Below, piece by piece: positions 8,957 to 18,027 of a stretch of DNA of 64,000 nucleotides. The notes under the pieces are model-generated. The model was not told the origin of the DNA. It was given only the letters and a program-made list of their open reading frames with translations, and did not search any database. Every line of letters starts with the position of its first letter. Within the stretch, counting starts at the first letter, position 1. The translations under genes were made by a program, and so were the position numbers. The DNA comes from Chitinophaga sp. CB10 (GTDB lineage Bacteria > Bacteroidota > Bacteroidia > Chitinophagales > Chitinophagaceae), in NCBI GenBank assembly GCA_001870995.2, contig MLAV02000006.1:186001-250000 (forward strand). Reading direction: 5' to 3'.

Positions 8957-10066
8957 ATGGAGTATAATCATTTTTTATATAGACGCTGGAAAATTACCCT
9001 GCCTTTGTGGTCCATCATCTGCCCTTTAGTGGGGCTGGTGATACTGGCTTTGGCGGCGCAGTACAAGAGCGGTTTCTTTGCCCTGGTGATGGGCGCATCC
9101 CTGATAACTACTGTGCTGGCGGCGGTGCATCACGCGGAAGTGGTGGCGCATAAAGTGGGCGAGCCATTCGGGACGCTGATCCTGGCGTTGGCCATCACGG
9201 TGATTGAGGTTTCCCTCATCGTGTCCATGATGCTGGCCAAAAGCGCCGGTGGCGCCACGCTCGCGCGGGATACCGTGTTTGCCGCCATCATGCTGATATT
9301 GACGGGCATCATCGGGTTATCGTTACTAATAGGCGGGTATAAGTACAAGGAGCAGGCGTATATCAAGCAGGGCGTCAGCGCGGCGATGACAACGCTGACG
9401 GCTATATCCGTTTTGACGCTGGTGCTGCCTAATTATACCACTACCACGGCGGGGCCGGTATATTCCAGCAGTCAGCTGATTTTTGTGGCGGTCATTTCCC
9501 TGGTGTTGTACGGGGGATTTGTAGCCGTGCAAACGGGTTTGCACCGGGATTATTTCCTGCCGGAAGATGCGGCCAAAGGCGACGAAGATGCTCATGCATC
9601 CCCACCATCCGCGGCTACTACGGTATTCAGCCTGTTGCTGCTGGTAGCGTCGCTGGTAGTGGTGGTATTGCTCTCAAAGAAATTGTCGCCTACCATCGAG
9701 GGTATTGTTGTAGACTTAGGGGCTCCCAAGAGCCTGGTAGGTATCATTATCGCAGCGGTGATCCTGCTGCCGGAAGGCCTGGCTGCCATCCGCGCCGCTT
9801 CCCGCAACCGCCTGCAGACCAGCTTGAACCTGGCCCTGGGCTCCGCGCTCGCCAGCATTGGCCTCACCATCCCGGCGGTGGCCATCGTTTGCTACATCAT
9901 GGGGTTTGAGGTAACGCTGGGGATTGACGGCAAATCCACCCTGCTGCTGTTGCTTTCTCTTTTTACCATCAATATTTCCTTTGGCGCCGGCCGTACGAAT
10001 GTATTGCAGGGCATTGTGCAGCTGGTGATACTGGCTACCTACCTGTTTATTACCGTGGTCCCTTAG
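8957..10066 (+). CDS. ChaA-type calcium/proton antiporter (CaCA superfamily)
   Basis: 369 residues, almost entirely hydrophobic, with about 11 predicted membrane helices. Two inverted alpha repeats carry the acidic ion-binding motifs of cation/proton exchangers: GEPFGTLILALAITVIEVSL (residues ~74-93) and VILLPEGLAAIRAASRN with ALGSALASIGLT (~270-310). A charged cytoplasmic loop (EDAAKGDEDAHASP) separates the halves. It most resembles ChaA and the y4hA-type ionic transporters, which exchange Ca2+ or Na+/K+ for protons across the inner membrane. Its stop codon overlaps the stop of the convergent lipoprotein gene, so no terminator separates them. Confidence 0.88.
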   Translation: MEYNHFLYRRWKITLPLWSIICPLVGLVILALAAQYKSGFFALVMGASLITTVLAAVHHAEVVAHKVGEPFGTLILALAITVIEVSLIVSMMLAKSAGGATLARDTVFAAIMLILTGIIGLSLLIGGYKYKEQAYIKQGVSAAMTTLTAISVLTLVLPNYTTTTAGPVYSSSQLIFVAVISLVLYGGFVAVQTGLHRDYFLPEDAAKGDEDAHASPPSAATTVFSLLLLVASLVVVVLLSKKLSPTIEGIVVDLGAPKSLVGIIIAAVILLPEGLAAIRAASRNRLQTSLNLALGSALASIGLTIPAVAIVCYIMGFEVTLGIDGKSTLLLLLSLFTINISFGAGRTNVLQGIVQLVILATYLFITVVP

Positions 10067-10503
10067 AACTTCACCTGGGTGCCTGGCGCACAGGGCGTTT
10101 TGCTCAGCGAAGCGTACTTCAGCACAAAGGAAGCGCTCATACAATGGGCCGGGTGGATGTTGGACGTGTCCATGCTTTGCAGCACCATGTAAAATACCTG
10201 CCCATCCTTAACGGAATCCGGCAGGGATACAACGCCCATGGTATGCGGTATCACCTCCGGGTTATCCCGGTAACCCAGCCATATGGTACTGATGGAATCG
10301 GTATGGGTTTTGAATACTTCCTGGTCCCTGGGGTCTACAAACTGGATCAGGTCCTGGCAACTGGTACCTACATATTTAACGGGAACGCAGGAAATGCCCG
10401 GCTCCACGCATATTACCCTCAGCCCGGGGTCCTCGTCCTTCTTACAGCCAAAAGCGGTGAATAATAATGCATTGAGCAACAAGATAGCTTTAACAGTACG
10501 CAT
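10063..10503 (-). CDS. Small putative lipoprotein of unknown function
   Basis: 146 residues with a hydrophobic leader and a Cys at residue ~20 followed by KKDEDPG, a typical Bacteroidota lipoprotein export signal with acidic residues after the acylated Cys. The mature part contains six more cysteines (ICVEPGISCVPVKYVGTSC, then HCMS and PCAPG), which may form disulfides. I do not recognise the family. The stop overlaps that of the convergent ChaA gene at 10063-10066. Confidence 0.7.
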   Translation of the reverse strand: MRTVKAILLLNALLFTAFGCKKDEDPGLRVICVEPGISCVPVKYVGTSCQDLIQFVDPRDQEVFKTHTDSISTIWLGYRDNPEVIPHTMGVVSLPDSVKDGQVFYMVLQSMDTSNIHPAHCMSASFVLKYASLSKTPCAPGTQVKF

Positions 10504-10598
10504 AACAGCAATGATTTTGGTTTGGGAGTTTGCTGTTAAAACGGGCGTCCCTTATAAAAGTTACAGGAAAAGTTTTTAAGGGGCCCTGGAATGCCCTT

Positions 10599-10630
10599 AA
10601 AAGAAATGCGCCTCCTGGAAAAGGAGGCGC
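10599..10630 (-). terminator. Terminator of the sigma/FecR/SusC/SusD operon
   Basis: A perfect 9-bp GC-rich stem (10608-10616 with 10622-10630, GCGCCTCCT and its complement) with a 5-nt loop. On the minus strand it is followed by TTTCTTTT, so it suits transcription leaving the susD gene that ends at 10681. Confidence 0.8.
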
Positions 10631-10680
10631 CGTTTAACACTCGTTATATTTCTATTCTCAAAAAGAAGCAACTGATCATA

Positions 10681-12324
10681 TTATCTCGGCTTTTGATCCC
10701 ACCACAACCTGGTGCCGCCATTATCCGCAGGAGTGCTCAGCAGCTGTATGGCTGCCTGCACTGCCTGGGGATTGGTATTGTATTCATTCTGCGGGAACGG
10801 TAACCTGCGGATCTGCAACTCCGTGGAAATGGTACCACCGCTGTTGTTGTGTACTACAGGAAATAGTTTAGGATAACCGGTGCGGCGGAATTCCGTCCAG
10901 GCTTCCTGCCCTTCGGGGAACATGGCCAGCCATTTTTGGGTGATGATCCTTTCCAGTTTTTGTTCGGGAGTGGCGGCTTCATTCCATTTGATAGTAATGG
11001 TGGAAGGGCTGCCGGCATTGTTGGCGCTGTTCTTCGGGTCCACATAAGGCGCGGGTACGCTGGTATTGTCGTCCTTATAGGCAGGATTGCTAACATTCCA
11101 TTGCGCAAAGGAGGCGGCAATGCCATCTTCGTAGGCCTGCTGCGTGCTGCCGGCATTCGCCCAGCCATTCAGCGCAGCTTCCGCGCGGAGGAAGTACACC
11201 TCTGCAGCGGTCATGAGCTGCACCGGCGTTTGTTTGCTGAAGGAAGGCGTAGCGCCGTCGTTGACATTCAGGTTGGAATATTTCACATAATCATCCTTGG
11301 CATTGGCGCTGGTGATGCTGCCGATGCGAATGCCGATGTATTGGTTCGGGAAGGAGGGATCGGTGGACTTATCCATGTACCTGCCGATGCGCGGGTCCTT
11401 ATAGCCATTCAGGTAACAGGCCAGGGAAGCGTTGATGCGGGTATCCGCCCAGTCGGTAGCAATGAAGACCAGCGGGTTGGTAAATGCGCCGGTGATCTTC
11501 ACGGTCATATTATCCGCGTTAGCGGTGATGAGTCCGCCGTTGGCAGGGTCCAGGGCTTTTTCGCCTTCTGCCTTTGCCAGCGCCTTGTCCGCATAATTAA
11601 TATGGGTAGCCAGGCGCAAACGCAGACTGTTGGCATATTTCAGCCATTGGGTGAAATTGCCGTTGTAGATGACGTCAAATTGGGCAAAGTTGAAGGGGAG
11701 AGATTTACCGCTGCTGATTTGCTGGCGCAGGTAACCGGCGGCGGTATCCAGCTCCAGGAAAAAGCGTTTGTAAACATCCTGCTGACTATCAAACGGGATG
11801 CTGGTATTGCTCTCACCTACACGGCTATACGGAATAGGGCCATAGATATCCGTCACGCGGCTCATGGCTGATACTTTAGTGATCAGCGCCACTGCCCATA
11901 CCGCCGGGAAAGTTTTTTCAATACCGGTACTCCGCAGCTTAGTAAGCGGCGAAATCACGTTTAGGTAACCTACTTTATAGGCTTCCCCGTTCCAGCCTGT
12001 CACGAGGGAGTAGTTCAGGTTGTTGAGGCCGCTGCCGAATGGCGTGGCGGACATGAAGTAGCCGGAATAGCAATCCGCATTCAGGTTTTGCTGCACCTGG
12101 AAGGAGTTCGGATCGCCTCCGCCGGAAAAGTTGTAGATAGACATTTCGGCGGATTTGAGGTACAGGCCCAGTACGTTGAAGTCGTACGCCAGTTGCCCGC
12201 CGGTAACGCCGGTATTATCCGTATTATAAGACTCGAAATTTTTCGTACAGGCGTTCATGCTACCCGCGAGCAGTGCAGCAGCCACCCATACTTTATATCC
12301 GCGCAATTGATTGATCAGTTTCAT
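10681..12324 (-). CDS. SusD/RagB-family outer-membrane lipoprotein (SusD_2 type)
   Basis: 547 residues from the ATG at 12324, which opens a lipoprotein signal with the acylation Cys in the context SMNACTKNFESYN. An in-frame upstream ATG lies inside the susC stop region and would spoil the signal. TPR-like helices and the family's C-terminal EGQEAWTEFRRTGYP plus QNEYNTNP motifs place it in the SusD/RagB nutrient-binding group. It would cap the SusC barrel encoded 25 bp upstream and bind the imported ligand at the surface. No enzyme gene follows, so the substrate cannot be predicted. Confidence 0.93.
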   Translation of the reverse strand: MKLINQLRGYKVWVAAALLAGSMNACTKNFESYNTDNTGVTGGQLAYDFNVLGLYLKSAEMSIYNFSGGGDPNSFQVQQNLNADCYSGYFMSATPFGSGLNNLNYSLVTGWNGEAYKVGYLNVISPLTKLRSTGIEKTFPAVWAVALITKVSAMSRVTDIYGPIPYSRVGESNTSIPFDSQQDVYKRFFLELDTAAGYLRQQISSGKSLPFNFAQFDVIYNGNFTQWLKYANSLRLRLATHINYADKALAKAEGEKALDPANGGLITANADNMTVKITGAFTNPLVFIATDWADTRINASLACYLNGYKDPRIGRYMDKSTDPSFPNQYIGIRIGSITSANAKDDYVKYSNLNVNDGATPSFSKQTPVQLMTAAEVYFLRAEAALNGWANAGSTQQAYEDGIAASFAQWNVSNPAYKDDNTSVPAPYVDPKNSANNAGSPSTITIKWNEAATPEQKLERIITQKWLAMFPEGQEAWTEFRRTGYPKLFPVVHNNSGGTISTELQIRRLPFPQNEYNTNPQAVQAAIQLLSTPADNGGTRLWWDQKPR

Positions 12325-12349
12325 CGTGTTCTGTTTTTCAGTGATACCA

Positions 12350-15300
12350 TTAGAAGGTTGCATTCAGTGTCAGGCCATAGGAGCGGGTTGCAGGCAGCAT
12401 AAACGCATCCACCCCGCCAAGGCCGTTGGCTGTAGACATGGTTTGCTCCGGGTCGAACGGCGCTTTTTTGGAGAAGTACAGCAGGTTGCGGCCCGTGAGG
12501 GAGAACTTGAGGGACTTCACAAAAGTATTTTTCAGCGGAACGAAGTAGCCGAGCGCAGCTTCCCTTAAACGTACGGTTGTGGCGCTGTACATGTATTCGC
12601 CGGAAACGCCTTCGCGGCCGCCGATCACGGAGTACCAGTTGGCGGCATCGATGGTGGTAACCGGGTTGCCTGCTTCGTCCACCCCGTTGATCTTCACGCC
12701 GCCGGCGTCGCGGGCATCGCCGCTGGCTTTGGAAACGCCGTAGCTGTCCATCATGGCTTGTGTGAGCGACATCACCTTGCCGCCAAACTTACCGTCGATG
12801 AGGAAGGAGAAAGTGAAATTACCGAAGGTCAGGTTGTTGTTCCAGCCCAGCTGCCAGCGGGTATTGGCGTTACCGAGGTACACCATGTCGCCGCCCTGTT
12901 TCACCGGCTTGCCGTCTTTCACGAGGATACGGCCCTGCGCATCCCTGCTGAGTACGGTGCCATAGATATCTCCGAAGGAGCCGCCTACTTTAAACTGTGA
13001 CGCGTAGTTGGCGCCGGATGCGCCGCTGAGGGTAAAGCGGTCCACCTGCGGGGAGAGCTCGATGATCTTGTTTTCGTTGGTGCTGAAGTTCAGCGCGGTG
13101 TTCCACCGGAATTTACCTTTATCAAATACATCGTACCGCACGATGGCTTCCACGCCCTGGTTCTGAATATTACCGGCATTGATAAATACCGTGTTGTTCA
13201 GCGTAGCCCAGGCGGCGGCGATTTCCATGGTCTGGTTGGTGGTATTGGTTTTATAGTAGGTAACGTCCACGCTTAAACGATTATCGATGAAGCGCCATTC
13301 TGTACCGAGTTCCAGGGATTTTGTCTTTTCCGGTTTCAGGGTATTGAACGGATTGGCGGTACTTACCACGATGTTGCCACTGCTGCCCAGTTTAGCGCCG
13401 GGCGTATTGCTCTGGTAGGCGAGCGGACTGTTACCGACGATGGCGTAGGAACCGCGGACCTTCGCAAAGCTGATGGCCTCCGGCAGGTGTAAAGCCTGGC
13501 TGAGGATGACGTTCAGCCCCACGGAAGGGTAGAAGTAGGAGAGCTGCGGCGTGAATGCGAGGTCGGAAGCCCAGTCGTTACGCGCCGTTAAATCGAGGAA
13601 CACCCAATCGTTATACGAGATATTGGCGCTTGCAAAAACGGACTGCCATTGGCTGTGCTTTTCCTGCGCGGTCCCGGAGATGCGGGCGTCCAGCGTTTTC
13701 ACGTTTTGGATGGTGAAAATATTCGGCAGGTACAGCCCATCTTTCCCGGAGCTGATAACATCCCCCTGGATTTTCACATCGCGGATGCTGGCGCCGGCCA
13801 GGCCGTTGATGCTGATTTTTTTACCGGGGAAGCTGAAGTTGGCGAGCACGTCGCCATACTGCTGCGTGGTAGTGGTATTGCTGTAGTAGTAGCTGCCATT
13901 GGCGCTGGCGAGTACCTGCTGGGTGCCGGCGTAGATCTTTTGTTCGTACAGGTCGTTGATGCGGTCGATGCTTCCGCGGGCCTGGATGTTAAGCCAGGAG
14001 TTGGCCTGGTATTTCAGGCTGGCGTTGGCCAGTAAACGGTTCCTGCGGAGAGAGTTCGGGTTGCGGTGAATGATCCACCAGGGATTTTGCTGTACGTCTT
14101 CATTCAGCGGCCAGTTTTGAACGGGCAGGAAGTTGCGGCCCGGGTCTGCCACTTCGAAATTGTTTTTGTATTGGGAGATGTCCAGGCTACGCGGGAAGAG
14201 GTACAGCCCAGTGAGCGGATTGAAATAGAAGCCGGAGAGCGGCGTATTGTCAATCTTCTGGGTCATGTAGTTCACATCGGCGGTGGCGGTGAGCTTATCG
14301 TCGAAGAAGTGGCCGGTTTCCTTGAAATCGAGGTTATGGCGGCCTATATCGTTGCCGGGTTCAATACCGCGGCCGGAGGTGTTTGCGTAGGAGAAATAAG
14401 TTTGCGCCTTTTCGCTGCCGCCGCTCAGGCTGATGGCGTTGGTGAAGATCTGGCCGGTTTGGAAGAACTGGTCCAGGTTATCCCGGTTAACGGGATTGTT
14501 GATCTTCGCGCCCCAGCTTTGTGTGGAGCTGTCTTTCGTTTGCGCGTAGTTATTTTGAAATTTGGGCAGGTAAGCAGCCTGGGAGATATTAAACCCGCTG
14601 TACACGTTGACGGCCGGCTTTCCGGATTTGCCCGATTTGGTAGTGACGAGGATGACCCCATTTGCACCCTGGCTACCGTACAAAGCCGCTGCGGAAGCGC
14701 CTTTCAGCACGTTGATACTTTCGATGTCTTCCGGGTTGAGGTTGGAGATAGGATCTCCGCCATCGTAGGAAGAGGTACCGCCGTAGATGCTGGTAGGCTG
14801 GTTGGTGAGGGAGTTGTTCATGGGCACCCCGTCGATTACATACAGGGCCTGGTTGGAGCCGAGGCCGGATTTACTGCCGCGCAGGATCACCTTGGCGGAG
14901 CCGCCCACGCCGGAGGCGCTGGAGCTGATGGTCAGGCCGGCCACCTTACCGTTGAGGGTATTGATCAGGTTAGGATCTTTGGCTTTGGTCAATTCCAGGC
15001 CGTTCAGCTGCTGGGTGGAGTAGGTGATGGATTTTTCCGCACGCTTAACGCCGAGGGCTGTTACGACTACGGCATTGAGCTGGCTGTCCTGCGTTTGCAG
15101 GGTGATGGCGAGGTTGGCGTCGTTGCCCACCGTCACCTGTTGCTGCGCATACCCGATGAAGCTGATGATCAGCACATCGCCGGGTTTGGCGTCGATGGTG
15201 AATGCGCCCTGGACGTTGGTTACCGTACCTCTGCTGGTGCCTTTCACCTGGATGGATACGCCTACGAGGGGCTGCCCGTCAGGGCCGGTTACCTTGCCCT

Positions 15301-15706
15301 GTATCGCGATGTTCGGGCTGGCGAGGGGGGTATCCTTTACCCGTGGCCTTGCGGAAACCACGATGGTTTTATCCACGATGTTGTAGGTGAACAGGCGGTT
15401 GTTGAGGCAGGCGTTGAGTACCTGCGGCACGGTAGCGCTTTGCATATTTAAAGTTACCGGCGCCGCCTGCTGCAGCAGGCGTTCGTCGTAGACGAATTCG
15501 TAGCCAGTTTGGTGGCTGATGCTGTTGAATACGTCGTACAGGGCCAGTCGCTTACCCTTGATGGTAACCGATTGGGAGAAGGAGTTGGCGCTCAGATTAA
15601 GTGTAAATACTATGGTCAGTATTGCCGTTAATCGCATAATTAGCAATAATTTTTGGAGCAAAGGCCTGCCCTTTCTGCGGACTTTGCAGGTACAAAGGAG
15701 TTCCAT
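12350..15706 (-). CDS. SusC/RagA TonB-linked outer-membrane transporter with STN domain
   Basis: 1118 residues. A long positively charged leader precedes the signal peptide (cleavage near ANSFSQ), common in Chitinophaga SusC proteins, so the start at 15706 is kept; the Met at 15637 is the alternative. Next come an STN (secretin/TonB short N-terminal) domain (~residues 47-105), a carboxypeptidase-regulatory-like sandwich (~130-210), the plug (VVVTALGVKRAEKS, VIDGVPMNNSLT, IYGGTSS) and a 22-strand barrel. The STN domain in such proteins contacts FecR-type anti-sigma factors, and a FecR/ECF pair lies directly upstream, so ligand uptake probably induces the locus. Substrate unknown. Confidence 0.95.
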   Translation of the reverse strand: MELLCTCKVRRKGRPLLQKLLLIMRLTAILTIVFTLNLSANSFSQSVTIKGKRLALYDVFNSISHQTGYEFVYDERLLQQAAPVTLNMQSATVPQVLNACLNNRLFTYNIVDKTIVVSARPRVKDTPLASPNIAIQGKVTGPDGQPLVGVSIQVKGTSRGTVTNVQGAFTIDAKPGDVLIISFIGYAQQQVTVGNDANLAITLQTQDSQLNAVVVTALGVKRAEKSITYSTQQLNGLELTKAKDPNLINTLNGKVAGLTISSSASGVGGSAKVILRGSKSGLGSNQALYVIDGVPMNNSLTNQPTSIYGGTSSYDGGDPISNLNPEDIESINVLKGASAAALYGSQGANGVILVTTKSGKSGKPAVNVYSGFNISQAAYLPKFQNNYAQTKDSSTQSWGAKINNPVNRDNLDQFFQTGQIFTNAISLSGGSEKAQTYFSYANTSGRGIEPGNDIGRHNLDFKETGHFFDDKLTATADVNYMTQKIDNTPLSGFYFNPLTGLYLFPRSLDISQYKNNFEVADPGRNFLPVQNWPLNEDVQQNPWWIIHRNPNSLRRNRLLANASLKYQANSWLNIQARGSIDRINDLYEQKIYAGTQQVLASANGSYYYSNTTTTQQYGDVLANFSFPGKKISINGLAGASIRDVKIQGDVISSGKDGLYLPNIFTIQNVKTLDARISGTAQEKHSQWQSVFASANISYNDWVFLDLTARNDWASDLAFTPQLSYFYPSVGLNVILSQALHLPEAISFAKVRGSYAIVGNSPLAYQSNTPGAKLGSSGNIVVSTANPFNTLKPEKTKSLELGTEWRFIDNRLSVDVTYYKTNTTNQTMEIAAAWATLNNTVFINAGNIQNQGVEAIVRYDVFDKGKFRWNTALNFSTNENKIIELSPQVDRFTLSGASGANYASQFKVGGSFGDIYGTVLSRDAQGRILVKDGKPVKQGGDMVYLGNANTRWQLGWNNNLTFGNFTFSFLIDGKFGGKVMSLTQAMMDSYGVSKASGDARDAGGVKINGVDEAGNPVTTIDAANWYSVIGGREGVSGEYMYSATTVRLREAALGYFVPLKNTFVKSLKFSLTGRNLLYFSKKAPFDPEQTMSTANGLGGVDAFMLPATRSYGLTLNATF

Positions 15707-15902
15707 ACTTTTGTTTTGTGGCTTAAAAGTTCAATTTTGTTTCAGCAAATGGAATTTGGATTGCCATGTTATAACCGGGAGCATTGGCGTGCTTCCGGTT
15801 TTTTGCAATCAGTTTGTTAGCATTCACGTTTTCATAACCTGTCAGTTTTTTTAATTCATAAGTGGCGTTGCTGTGATCATTTTACTGCAGTGCGTTTTAT
15901 TG
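15707..15902. other. fecR-susC intergenic region
   Basis: About 200 bp without a credible gene. Apart from the adjacent hairpin I see no clear Bacteroidota -7 motif on the minus strand; the region may hold a sigma-dependent promoter for susC, as in other FecR-regulated loci, but that is inference. Confidence 0.4.
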
Positions 15903-15929
15903 CACCTGTATTTTTGTACAGGTGTTTTT
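15903..15929. repeat. Inverted repeat between fecR and susC
   Basis: CACCTGTA (15903-15910) pairs with TACAGGTG (15917-15924) around TTTTTG, directly after the fecR stop codon. A T run follows only on the plus strand, so for the minus-strand operon it is not a classic terminator. It may stabilise or attenuate the transcript; no function is shown. Confidence 0.5.
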
Positions 15930-17094
15930 ATTGCGCCGGGTAAAATGGTTTCACTTTTATTTGATGGTGATCAGTTTCAAAGCTAACCCGCTGTGTAGCG
16001 GAGAGGATGTGGAGCAGGTCGTCCGCATCGGCGCGGCGGGAGATGACGCCGGTCAGGCGTACATCTGAGAGGTCGCCGCTGTACGTCACCTCCACATCGT
16101 ACCAACGGGCAATCTGCCGCATGATGGTTTGGATGCTGGTATTGCGGAAGCGGAACTTGCCGTCTTTCCAGGCCAGCGCCTGTTCCATATCGGCGGGGCC
16201 TACGCTGAAGCTGGCATTGCCGGCGAGCGTGCCTGCCTGGCCGGGTTGGAGCAGCGTTTTGGCGCCGCCGCGGGACAGCTGAACGGCGCCGCTTTCCAGC
16301 GTGGTGGTGATGGCTGCTTCGTCCGCATAGGCCATGATATTGAAGCTGGTACCCAGGACCTGCACTTCCATAGCCTCGTTGCCTTTTACGGCTACGATAA
16401 AAGGTTGGGCGGCGTTGGGCGCTACCTGGAAGTAGGCTTCCCCGGATATTTCCACTCTTCTTTCCTTACCGGCAAAGGTTGTCGGGAAGCGGATGCTGCT
16501 GGCTGCGTTGAGCCAGACGCGGCTTCCGTCCGGCAGGCCGAGCTGATACTGGCCGCCCCGCGGCGTAACGATAGCGTTATATACGATGCCGGCGGCTTTG
16601 CCATTGGCCTGGTAGGTGATGCCTTCCCCGTTATTATGGATGCGTGCATCGCCCTGTTGGGCTATTTCCCCGAGGTGGGCGCTGTCGAGTGGGAGAGTGC
16701 TGCCATCCGCCAGTACCAGCATGGCTTTATTGCTACCCGGCTGTATGGGTTTCACCTGTTTGGCGATCACCACCGGCTGCCGTTGGTGCTGGTAGAGGTA
16801 AGCGCCGCCGCCGATGGCCAGGGCTGCGAGGCATGCTGCCGCCAGCAGCCACCTGTTGCGGGACGGGCGTGTAGCCTTGAGGGTGGGCTGTGCCAGGATA
16901 TGGGCTACAATTTCCGGATGATCGGCCGGTTGCCAGCCACTGTCCGGCGCGCCCTGGCGCAGCAGCGTATCGATGTCCGCCTTGATCAGCGCTGCCACTT
17001 CCGGTTGCTGGCTTAACTCCTGAAGGCGCTCCAGCTCCGCGGCAGTGATGCTGCCTTGTTTGTATTTTTCCAGTAGTAGCTGTACTTCCTTCAT
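15928..17094 (-). CDS. FecR-family anti-sigma factor
   Basis: 388 residues. The cytoplasmic N-terminal segment (~1-85) contains sigma-interacting helices (EVQLLLEKYKQGSITAAELE), followed by one membrane helix (~88-107, WLLAAACLAALAIGG) and a periplasmic FecR domain with the hallmark TPRGGQYQLGLPDGSRVWLN at ~180-199. The C-terminal DUF4974-type segment (KDGKFRFRNTSIQTIMRQIARWYDVEV) is also present. Family members hold the partner ECF sigma inactive until the STN domain of a loaded SusC transporter signals. The sigma gene is 87 bp upstream and SusC/SusD are downstream, completing the expected set. Confidence 0.95.
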   Translation of the reverse strand: MKEVQLLLEKYKQGSITAAELERLQELSQQPEVAALIKADIDTLLRQGAPDSGWQPADHPEIVAHILAQPTLKATRPSRNRWLLAAACLAALAIGGGAYLYQHQRQPVVIAKQVKPIQPGSNKAMLVLADGSTLPLDSAHLGEIAQQGDARIHNNGEGITYQANGKAAGIVYNAIVTPRGGQYQLGLPDGSRVWLNAASSIRFPTTFAGKERRVEISGEAYFQVAPNAAQPFIVAVKGNEAMEVQVLGTSFNIMAYADEAAITTTLESGAVQLSRGGAKTLLQPGQAGTLAGNASFSVGPADMEQALAWKDGKFRFRNTSIQTIMRQIARWYDVEVTYSGDLSDVRLTGVISRRADADDLLHILSATQRVSFETDHHQIKVKPFYPAQ

Positions 17095-17181
17095 AAGTGT
17101 TTTGGTTGTTTGGGAAAGGGTATTTAGGGTAAAGACGAACGAAGGAAGGGAAGGGAGTATGCGGGGGAAAAATTTTTTTAA

Positions 17182-17781
17182 TTACCTCCTGAACGTTAGC
17201 AGTATCAATAAAATTGGCACCGCATCGTTTTTCACGCGGGCGCTCACAAACGTCCGGATAGATTGCATGGCCAGGCTCATTTGCTTCTTCACGGTATGCA
17301 CTGAAATATTCAGCTGCCGGGAAATCTCTTCATTGCTGTAGCCTGCCTGGCGCGCCTGATATACCTTGCGCCTTTCCGGCGGCAGTGCGGATACGGCGGC
17401 ATGGAGGATGCCGTCGTATTCCTTTTGCAGCAGCAGGTGATCTGCATCTTCCCGGATGGTGGGTTGCTGCTGCTGGTGAATATCGTAAACTTTCAGTTTG
17501 ACCAGCTGCCTGCGGAAGCCGTCATAAATATGGTTGCGGGTGAGTATAAAGAGGTAATCGCGGAAGTTGCCCACGGTAGGCAGCGCTGCCCTGCGGAGCC
17601 AGACCTTCATGAATATTTCCTGGACGGTTTCGGTGGCCAGGTTGGGATCTTTCAGGTACACCATGGCAGCGTCATATACCAGTTTACTGTACTGGTGAAA
17701 AATAGCCGTAAACGCAGCGGCGTCACCCCCGGCTACCTGTGATAATAGTGCTTGCTCTTCTGCTGTATTGGCGACTGGCAA
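17182..17781 (-). CDS. ECF sigma-70 factor (FecI-like)
   Basis: 199 residues. Region 2 covers ~20-90 (GGDAAAFTAIFHQYSKLVYD, TVQEIFMKVWLRR) and region 4 ~135-185 (LPPERRKVYQARQAGYSNEEIS, with LNISVHTVKKQMSLAM as the DNA-contacting helix). This is the Bacteroidota sigma-70 type encoded next to FecR and SusCD. No ATG exists at the 5' end: the only conventional start is TTG at 17779-17781, since the frame runs back to a stop at 17821-17823 with no ATG or GTG. The weak start may limit synthesis. An 18-bp perfect palindrome lies 84 bp upstream. Confidence 0.92.
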   Translation of the reverse strand: MPVANTAEEQALLSQVAGGDAAAFTAIFHQYSKLVYDAAMVYLKDPNLATETVQEIFMKVWLRRAALPTVGNFRDYLFILTRNHIYDGFRRQLVKLKVYDIHQQQQPTIREDADHLLLQKEYDGILHAAVSALPPERRKVYQARQAGYSNEEISRQLNISVHTVKKQMSLAMQSIRTFVSARVKNDAVPILLILLTFRR

Positions 17782-17829
17782 AGGCTTAATATTGAATTTT
17801 GGTGGAATCCTTTTGTCCGATTATGACAG

Positions 17830-17847
17830 TAATTTAGTAATAAATTA
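17830..17847. repeat. AT-rich inverted repeat upstream of the ECF sigma gene
   Basis: TAATTTA (17830-17836) and TAAATTA (17841-17847) form a perfect 7-bp inverted repeat with a 4-bp spacer. It could be a protein-binding site, but AT-rich palindromes arise easily by chance. Confidence 0.4.
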
Positions 17848-17864
17848 CATTCCAACCATCATTT

Positions 17865-17882
17865 TGCTTAAACGTTTAAGCA
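17865..17882. promoter_or_regulatory. 18-bp perfect palindrome, LacI-operator-like
   Basis: TGCTTAAACGTTTAAGCA is self-complementary over 18 bp with a central AAACGTTT, the core typical of LacI/PurR-family operators. It sits 84 bp upstream of the TTG start of the sigma/FecR/SusCD operon and about 145 bp past the end of the SDR gene. An operator for a regulator encoded elsewhere is the simplest reading; no binding evidence is available here. Confidence 0.55.
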
Positions 17883-17896
17883 CCGCGCCAGATAAG

Positions 17897-17933
17897 CACT
17901 GCCAGCGCCGGGTTTGGAGGGGCGCCGGCAGTG
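17897..17933 (-). terminator. GC-rich hairpin downstream of the SDR gene
   Basis: CACTGCC (17897-17903) pairs with GGCAGTG (17927-17933) and GCGCC (17905-17909) with GGCGC (17921-17925), separated by one mismatch. It lies about 95 bp after the minus-strand SDR stop and has no T tract, so it is a possible but unproven terminator. Confidence 0.4.
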
Positions 17934-18027
17934 GGATAATGGGTCCTATAGTAACAGCCGCTGAAATGCTAAAGGCCCTTCGGCTGTGAAAGGATACCCC
18001 GGGCTGCATGGCCGTTGCAGCGGGCCG

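Noticed and set aside
14066..15451. 461-residue plus-strand frame opposite susC
   Set aside because: Antisense shadow of a confident SusC gene.
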